DNA from: JALYGY01 sp963800975
GTDB lineage: Bacteria > Actinomycetota > Rubrobacteria > Rubrobacterales > Rubrobacteraceae
Assembly: GCA_963800975.1 (NCBI GenBank)
Contig: CAWDDB010000009.1
Coordinates: forward strand, 75,453-139,452
Length of the DNA: 64,000 nucleotides
Direction: 5' to 3'
The notes under the pieces are model-generated. The model had not been told where the DNA came from, made no database searches, and saw only the letters and a list, made by a program, of their open reading frames with translations. Positions 59,760 to 64,000 of this stretch are shown piece by piece. The position numbers were made by a program, and so were the translations under genes. How positions within the stretch are numbered: position 1 is the stretch's first letter; each line of letters starts with the position of its first letter.

Positions 59760-59953
59760 CGTGTCGCCTCCGTGATCTCGGTACCGTGGACCGCGAGCGG
59801 CGTCGATCCTTCTTCCAAGCCGCCTCGACCTCGTCTCGGGTCGTCTGGGGTAGCATGGCCGCCGGGGCGAAGAAGGGCATCGGGCGAAGGACCGCTCTTG
59901 TTCTAGGACTTACGCTCTAAGGCCGGCTCACCCGTTCGGCGTATCCGGGTGCA

Positions 59954-59994
59954 ATTCACCCACCTTCCGGTAAAACGGGTTCTCGGAAGCTCGG
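59954..59994 (+). repeat. Dispersed bipartite repeat, copy 9 (palindromic variant)
   Basis: Left box ATTCACCC, spacer ACCTTCCGGTAAAACGGG, right box TTCTCGGAAGCTCGG. CTTCCG in the spacer pairs with CGGAAG. Confidence 0.8.
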
Positions 59995-60000
59995 AAGGAG

Positions 60001-60034
60001 GGAAAGGTCGGGACCCGAGAGCCCCGACCTTTCC
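60001..60034 (-). terminator. Terminator of the DUF4396 operon
   Basis: GGAAAGGTCGGG (60001-60012) pairs with CCCGACCTTTCC (60023-60034). It lies 24 bp after the DUF4396 stop on the reverse strand. Confidence 0.7.
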
Positions 60035-60057
60035 TCGAACGTCCTGGCCGACCGTCG

Positions 60058-60549
60058 CTAGCGGTGGTCGGGGTGCTCGTGGCCCCCGTCGTGCCCGCCG
60101 TGGTACTGGTGGACGACGGCGTGCCCCCTGCCGCGCGCGATGAGCCAGCGGTTGACCGGGAAGGCCGCCACGAACGCCACCGCCAGGGCGACCGCGAGGG
60201 AGCCCCAGAACAGCGGGCTCGTCAGACCCGCCTCCATCGCGCCGGGGACGACGAGCATGACCGCGTTGTCCACGATCTCCATGATGGTGATCGAGAGCGT
60301 GTCCGAGGCGAACGCCAGCGGCAGCACCGTGGCGAGCGCCAGGCCCGAACGCAGCAGCGGCACCATCGTCAGCGAGTAGCCGAAGAAGAACGCCAAGACC
60401 ACCGCCAGGGCTATCGTTGCGACGTTGCCCCACCCGAGGGCCGTGCCGATCACCATGCCCAACACCTCGCCGATGGCGCAACCCGTGAGACAGTGCGCCG
60501 TAGCGCTGAACGCCACCCTGTTGAGCGACGCGTCCTTTCCGTGCATCAT
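60058..60549 (-). CDS. DUF4396 membrane protein
   Basis: The 163-residue protein has the DUF4396 head SATAHCLTGCAIGEVLGMVIGTALGW (HCxxGCxIGE) and four to five membrane helices (ALAVVLAFFFGYSLTMVPLLR, SITIMEIVDNAVML, FWGSLAVALAVAFVAAFPVNRWLI). The His-rich tail HAVVHQYHGGHDGGHEHPDHR suggests metal binding. AAGGAG precedes the first of two ATGs. It is the last gene of a three-gene set with the DUF305 and His-rich protein genes. Confidence 0.85.
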   Translation of the reverse strand: MMHGKDASLNRVAFSATAHCLTGCAIGEVLGMVIGTALGWGNVATIALAVVLAFFFGYSLTMVPLLRSGLALATVLPLAFASDTLSITIMEIVDNAVMLVVPGAMEAGLTSPLFWGSLAVALAVAFVAAFPVNRWLIARGRGHAVVHQYHGGHDGGHEHPDHR

Positions 60550-60577
60550 CTATCTGCTCCTTTCTACTTGAGGGCCG

Positions 60578-61243
60578 TCAGCCCTCCGGGTACCAGTCCT
60601 CTCGCCACTCGCGCATCTGCGCGATCTCCTTCTCCTGGGCCTCCACGATGCCCTCCGCGATCTCCCGTATGCGGGGGTTCTCGCTGCTCTCGACGGCGAC
60701 GCCGGCCATCTCTATCGCGGACTCGTGGTGGGGGATCATGGCGTCTATGAACGCCTTATCGAAGGGCCGCTTATCGGCGAGCGCCTGGGGATCTGTCATG
60801 CCCATCGCCTCCATCCGCGAGGCGTCCATCCCCCGCGCGACCTTCGGGGTGCCGTACTCCTCCTCCTTGATGGCCCGAAGCTCTTGTATCTCGGCTTCTT
60901 GGGCGGAGACGATCTCCTCGGCAAGGGTCCGGATCTCCGGGTGCTCGGCGTTCACTATCGCGGCCTCGGCCATCCCCACGGCGCCCCGGTGGTGGGGGAC
61001 CATCGAGTCTATGAAGGCCTCGTCGGAGTACTCGCCGTCGACCATGACCATCTCTTGGGCGGCCATCGGGCCGCTGTCCATGGCGCCCATGGAACCATCG
61101 GAGCCGTGATCCATCCCGGCCATGCCACCGCCGCCTTGCTTGTTCGCGTCTCCTTGGCCGCCGCCGGAGCCCCCGCAAGAGGCCAGCGCCAACGCGCCCG
61201 CCAAGAGCAGCACGTGCAGCACTAAACCTAAGTACCTGCGCAA
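60578..61243 (-). CDS. DUF305 lipoprotein (two-repeat, ferritin-like helices)
   Basis: The 221-residue protein from TTG 61243 (AGGAAAGGAATC ahead) has a lipobox at Cys23 (ALASCGG). A Gly/Met/His-rich linker (GMAGMDHGSDGSMGAMDSG) of the kind that binds copper follows, then two DUF305 halves, each with D-S/A-M-x-PHH: FIDSMVPHHRGAVGMAEAAI and FIDAMIPHHESAIEMAGVAV. DUF305 proteins are secreted or anchored and linked to copper and other metals. It lies between the His-rich membrane protein gene and the DUF4396 gene. Confidence 0.9.
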   Translation of the reverse strand: MRRYLGLVLHVLLLAGALALASCGGSGGGQGDANKQGGGGMAGMDHGSDGSMGAMDSGPMAAQEMVMVDGEYSDEAFIDSMVPHHRGAVGMAEAAIVNAEHPEIRTLAEEIVSAQEAEIQELRAIKEEEYGTPKVARGMDASRMEAMGMTDPQALADKRPFDKAFIDAMIPHHESAIEMAGVAVESSENPRIREIAEGIVEAQEKEIAQMREWREDWYPEG

Positions 61244-61293
61244 CTTGATTCCTTTCCTAGAGTGTCGCTTGCTAGCGCTTCCCTAGGAAGGGA

Positions 61294-61707
61294 TCAGAGG
61301 CGGAATACCTGCGAGACGGACGGGGGCGACCCCCTCGGCAATGCGGGCACGGATAACGAGGGACGCGCCACGGCGACCGGGTTCTCCTGAGCCCTCGCCC
61401 AGGTCCTGAGGCCGCGCAAGTGCGCGACGACGACCGCCCCCAGGAGGACCGCCGCCAGCGCGGCGGCGTACGCCGAAGTGTCCGGGTGTCCCCCACCGCC
61501 CCCGTCCGGGTGCGATCCCCCGGGCGAGCGCCCCCCGCCGTGCGAGTCATGGGAGGGGTGCGCGGCCGCATGGAGGGAGGCCGGGCCCGGAGTCTGGTGC
61601 AGCTGGTGGGAGGCACCGTAGACCCCGTGGCATAGGAGCAGCGCCCCCGCGAGCAGGAGAGCCAAGAGCCCCTGCCTGGTTCGCCCACCCCGGACCGATT
61701 CGATCAT
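61294..61707 (-). CDS. His-rich two-helix membrane protein (metal-linked)
   Basis: From ATG 61707 the product is 137 residues. The in-frame ATG 61752 would place the start only 4 bp from the operator palindrome, leaving no room for a ribosome-binding site. It has a first helix (LLALLLAGALLLCHGVYG), a His/Gly/Ser-rich extracytoplasmic stretch (SHQLHQ, HAAAHPSHDSHGGG, GGGGGHPD), a second helix (AAALAAVLLGAVVVAHL) and a tail. It resembles small actinobacterial copper-related membrane proteins; the exact family is not certain. It is the first gene of the CsoR-type operon. Confidence 0.7.
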   Translation of the reverse strand: MIESVRGGRTRQGLLALLLAGALLLCHGVYGASHQLHQTPGPASLHAAAHPSHDSHGGGRSPGGSHPDGGGGGHPDTSAYAAALAAVLLGAVVVAHLRGLRTWARAQENPVAVARPSLSVPALPRGSPPSVSQVFRL

Positions 61708-61756
61708 CCCGGCCCACCTCACGCCCCGCGGTCGCCGCCTTTCCGTCGCCATCTTT

Positions 61757-61775
61757 GATACCCCCAGGGGGTATC
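61757..61775 (-). promoter_or_regulatory. CsoR/RcnR-family operator and promoter
   Basis: GATACCCCCAGGGGGTATC is a perfect 9+1+9 palindrome of the kind bound by CsoR-family repressors (AT-flanked C-run/G-run). Upstream on the reverse strand TTGACA (61807-61802) can serve as -35, so the repressor would cover the start of transcription. It controls the His-rich, DUF305 and DUF4396 genes. Confidence 0.75.
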
Positions 61776-61830
61776 GATATCGTCACCTACTCTACCGAAC
61801 TTGTCAAGGGGTACCCATCCCTCGGACGCA

Positions 61831-61870
61831 TTTCATCCGACTTCCGAGAGTAAAGATTCTCGGAAGTCGG
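61831..61870 (+). repeat. Dispersed bipartite repeat, copy 10 (perfect palindrome variant)
   Basis: Left box TTTCATCC, 18 nt, right box TTCTCGGAAGTCGG. GACTTCCGAGA (61839-61849) and TCTCGGAAGTC (61858-61868) form an 11-bp stem. It abuts the stop of the following reverse-strand gene. Confidence 0.75.
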
Positions 61871-63011
61871 TCACCGGCCCGACCCCCGGTTCCGCTCCCG
61901 GAAGAAGCGGCCCTCCACCAAGGCGTCGATGCGGCGCTTGAGGGGCTCGAAGAGGGCCGCCATCACCATCGCGGTGCCGAAGTAGGCCAGCTGGGAGTCC
62001 TCCACGTGAGTGAGGACGAGCAGCGCGTGTTGGAGCGTCACGGCGGACACCTCGAAGACCCCGGCCAGTACCGCCGTGAGGATGCCGTAGACGAGGGTGC
62101 GATTGATGATGATGTCGATGCCGTGGAGGCGGTACCTCAAGACGGCGATGCCCAGGGCAACCGGCAGGCCCGCCAGGCCGACCATGGTCGCCGCGAAGCC
62201 GACTTCCCAGCGCAGCCACCAAACGCCGACCGCGTCGGAGACCACCCACGAGACGATGGCGCCGAGGGCCAGCACGGCGGCGGCGTAGGCGAACCACTTG
62301 ATCTGCTGGCGCTCCACGCCGCCGGCCCGGCGCAGCCGCACAAGCAAGGAGAGCGCCGCTCCGAGGGCGAGCGCGAAGACGACGGCCTCGAACGGGGCGG
62401 AGAGGTTCGGGGCGCCCTCGATGCCCAAGGGGTTGCGTATGGGGGCCAACGAGTCGATCGGCCCGGGCGAGAAGGCCGTGGCGACGCTACCCCCGACGAC
62501 CACCGCCACGACGAGCCAGGCGAAGGGGCGCCAGCGGGGCGTCGGCAGCCGGCCGTCGGGGAACAGCAGCCCCAGGAACGCGAAAAGGCCCGAATGCACC
62601 ACCCACAGCCACGAGACCACCCAGGCCGCCGCCTCGCCGCCCGGCAGCTGCCCGGGGCGCGCCATAAGGGAGAAGTAGGCGTACTCGCCCCCGAACAGGA
62701 GCACTGCCGCGACGAGGCCCAGGGCGCAGAACAGCCAGCCGATGGGGTTCCGGGGGGAAGCGGGGCGCGACGAGCGCGCCGAGGGTGGAGAAGCCCACGG
62801 CCACCACGGCATCCTCGGCCCACTCCTCGAAGACGGGCACGCCGGGGAGCGCTTCGCGGCTCAGGACCAGCAGGAGGAGCCCGAGCGCCGCGAGCCCCAG
62901 GGAAAGCGCGCACAGGCACCAGGCGAGCCAGGCGGCGCCCCGCGGGCCCATCCGGGCGGCCGCGCGATCCGGGCCGGGGTCCCGCACGCTCTTGTGAGAA
63001 ACCCTTCCCAT
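61871..63011 (-). pseudogene. Sensor-type membrane domain protein without kinase, frameshifted
   Basis: From ATG 63011 the N-terminal part (two helices: WLAWCLCALSLGLAALGLLLLV, VVAVGFSTLGALVA) loses the frame at about 62755. The rest continues in the next frame: PRNPIGWLFCALGLVAAVLLFGGEYAYF, further helices, then RYRLHGIDIIINRTLVYGILTAVLAGVFE and AALFEPLKRRIDALVEGRFF. This matches the membrane half of a large actinobacterial histidine-kinase group (GNPIGW, YDIDxVINRTLVYG, PLRRRIQxxIDRRFYR), but the kinase half is absent. The gene ends right after RFFRER. It is truncated by design or by loss, and broken unless the shift is a sequencing error. Confidence 0.75.
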
Positions 63012-63115
63012 CGCCTGCCTCGCTTGCCCGTTCGTCACGTCGCGGGGCAGTATAGCCTCACACCGTCGTGGGTCCATCGGACGAAGGGAGGTTCGCGCCT
63101 TAGGACTTAGGCCCT

Positions 63116-63155
63116 ATTCACCCAACTGCGGGTAGAACTATTCTCGGAAGTCCGC
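63116..63155 (+). repeat. Dispersed bipartite repeat, copy 11
   Basis: Left box ATTCACCC, 17 nt, right box TTCTCGGAAGTCCGC, then GTAGCCCCGGTCC as in copies 1 and 3. It is the last copy before the window edge. Confidence 0.85.
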
Positions 63156-63238
63156 GTAGCCCCGGTCCACCATCTATAAGCGGCGTACCGGAGTCAGAGC
63201 GGCTTCCGTCGGGTACTATCGAGACTTCCTCTACTTCA

Positions 63239-64000
63239 TCATCTCACTCGGCTCTCGCCCTCATACGCCGGCTGCAGCACCGTCGTCGCCTGCGCCTGCG
63301 CCGGCCCGCGCCAGGACTTCCGGTCGAAGACGATCAACCCGATCGCCACCGCGCACCACAGGCACATGTAGATCCAGCCGAACTCGTACTGGATGCTTCC
63401 TTCGAGGTTGTGCGCCACGATGACCAGGAGCACGCTGCCACCAGTGCGGTTGAAGAGCCAGTTGTACCAGATCGTAACCGCCATCGTCGTCACGAAGCCG
63501 CCCACGACGACAAACGGCTGCCAGCCGCCCTCTTCCAGGAAGAAGGTGGGCAGGTGCCAGCCCGCCACGAGCGGCGCCACGATCATGGTGGCCAGAAGCG
63601 GCGAGTAGCCGAATCCCTGCAGCCCTGGCAGGGCGAAGCCTTGCCAGCCCGGATTCTCGCCCACAGGCCCGTCGGCGGGGTTGACCATGCGTATCGCGAA
63701 CACCATGAGGAAGGTGGTCAAGGAGCTGAAGGTCAGCGACGGGATGCCTGCACCGGTCGCGACGTTGAGCCCCACACTGAACAGGTGAACCGCAAGCGGC
63801 AAGCCCAAGGCCAGCGCGTACCAGTACCACCTCACGCGCCAGCGGATCATCCGCAAGCCGAGCTCCTTGAGCCCCGAGAGGCCCTGGGTGAGGGGGATCA
63901 CGATGAGGGCGGCGATGAGCGGACCGGACGGCAAGAACCTAACGCTCTCATCGGCAAGAACCCCCAAGAGATCGCGTAGGCCAGGACGAAGAACGCGATG
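63239..64000 (-). pseudogene. CPBP (CAAX protease-like) membrane protein, partial and frameshifted
   Basis: The C-terminal ~235 residues are in one frame: FLPSGPLIAALIVIPLTQG, RVRWYWYALALGLPL, GENPGWQGFALPGLQGFGYSPLLATMI, VAGWHLPTFFLEEGGWQPF, IWYNWLFNRTGGSVLLVIVAHNLEGS. These are CPBP/Abi landmarks (EExGWRGF-like motif 1, the WHxP His, and the late HNxxN-like motif). Motif 1 has one Glu only (GENPGWQG) and lacks the usual Arg. The start (IAFFVLAYAISWG) lies in another frame that runs off the window edge; the shift is at about 63920-63945. It is a membrane-embedded glutamic endopeptidase relative, perhaps inactive. Confidence 0.75.

Noticed and set aside
50533..63155. CRISPR array
   Set aside because: The repeats are 0.5-2.4 kb apart with genes between them; there are no short spacers and no cas genes.
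50533..63155. Classical integron attC sites
   Set aside because: The copies lack the paired RYYYAAC/GTTRRRY core sites and there is no integron integrase in the window; gene orientation is mixed.
1..64000. Insertion sequence or transposase gene
   Set aside because: No DDE/DEDD or tyrosine/serine recombinase motif was found in any frame examined, including within pseudogene regions.

Overview
The window is 64 kb of very GC-rich bacterial DNA with many GTG and TTG starts and ATGA/GTGA start-stop overlaps. Gene content fits a Rubrobacter-like actinobacterium: TrpB2-type tryptophan synthase beta, ThiT with a TPP riboswitch, many secreted RTX-like and beta-helix proteins, sortase, SRAP and double-psi-barrel proteins. 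This is a judgement from gene style; no rRNA or species marker is present.

Layout. 1-9.6 kb: MFS transporters (one intact, one cut by the window edge, one decayed), a frameshifted GFA-family gene, a LacI regulator with a perfect operator, a GH13 alpha-glucosidase broken by two frameshifts, two tandem cNMP-binding proteins and an RlpA-like protein. 9.7-19.4 kb: a truncated sulfatase relic, an S9 peptidase, a heavily decayed phosphodiesterase/phosphatase gene, a secreted six-hairpin glycosidase-like protein, a SPOR plus phosphodiester-glycosidase protein and a cupin. 19.6-25 kb: TrpB2, an RTX-like protein, a DUF3105 lipoprotein, pseudouridine catabolism (PfkB kinase plus PsuG) and SRAP. 25.3-31.3 kb: thiamine salvage in two blocks. 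One is riboswitch-thiT-thiD-thiM. The other is a coupled run yqjF-like, thiE, double-Nudix, small membrane protein, thiL. 31.4-42.3 kb: small and secreted proteins, ferredoxin, a Crp/Fnr regulator, a beta-helix protein, an intact sulfatase and an SDR. 42.4-50.1 kb: housekeeping genes (sortase, rhodanese, CCA-adding enzyme, STAS, NYN, MurB, MazG-like, sugar nucleotidyltransferase, response regulator) ending in tRNA-Arg(ACG).

From the tRNA to the right edge the character changes. Nearly every boundary between transcription units carries a copy of one ~41 bp bipartite repeat (left box ATTCACCC, 17-20 nt, right box TTCTCGGAAGT). I count 11 copies between 50.5 and 63.2 kb, all on the + strand regardless of gene direction. 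None was seen left of the tRNA. Each interval holds one to three accessory genes: an RTX protein, a CSLREA beta-helix, two DHFR/RibD-C proteins, a MOSC fusion, a PLP enzyme, a SemiSWEET, a putative CsoR-controlled copper-type operon, a membrane protein and a CPBP protease. The arrangement resembles a cassette array or a repeat-seeded island and is the most interesting signal here.

Several otherwise good genes carry single-base frameshifts (GFA, GH13, a secreted protein, the PLP enzyme, a membrane protein, the CPBP protease). Some of these may be assembly indels. The sulfatase and phosphodiesterase relics are decayed beyond that explanation.
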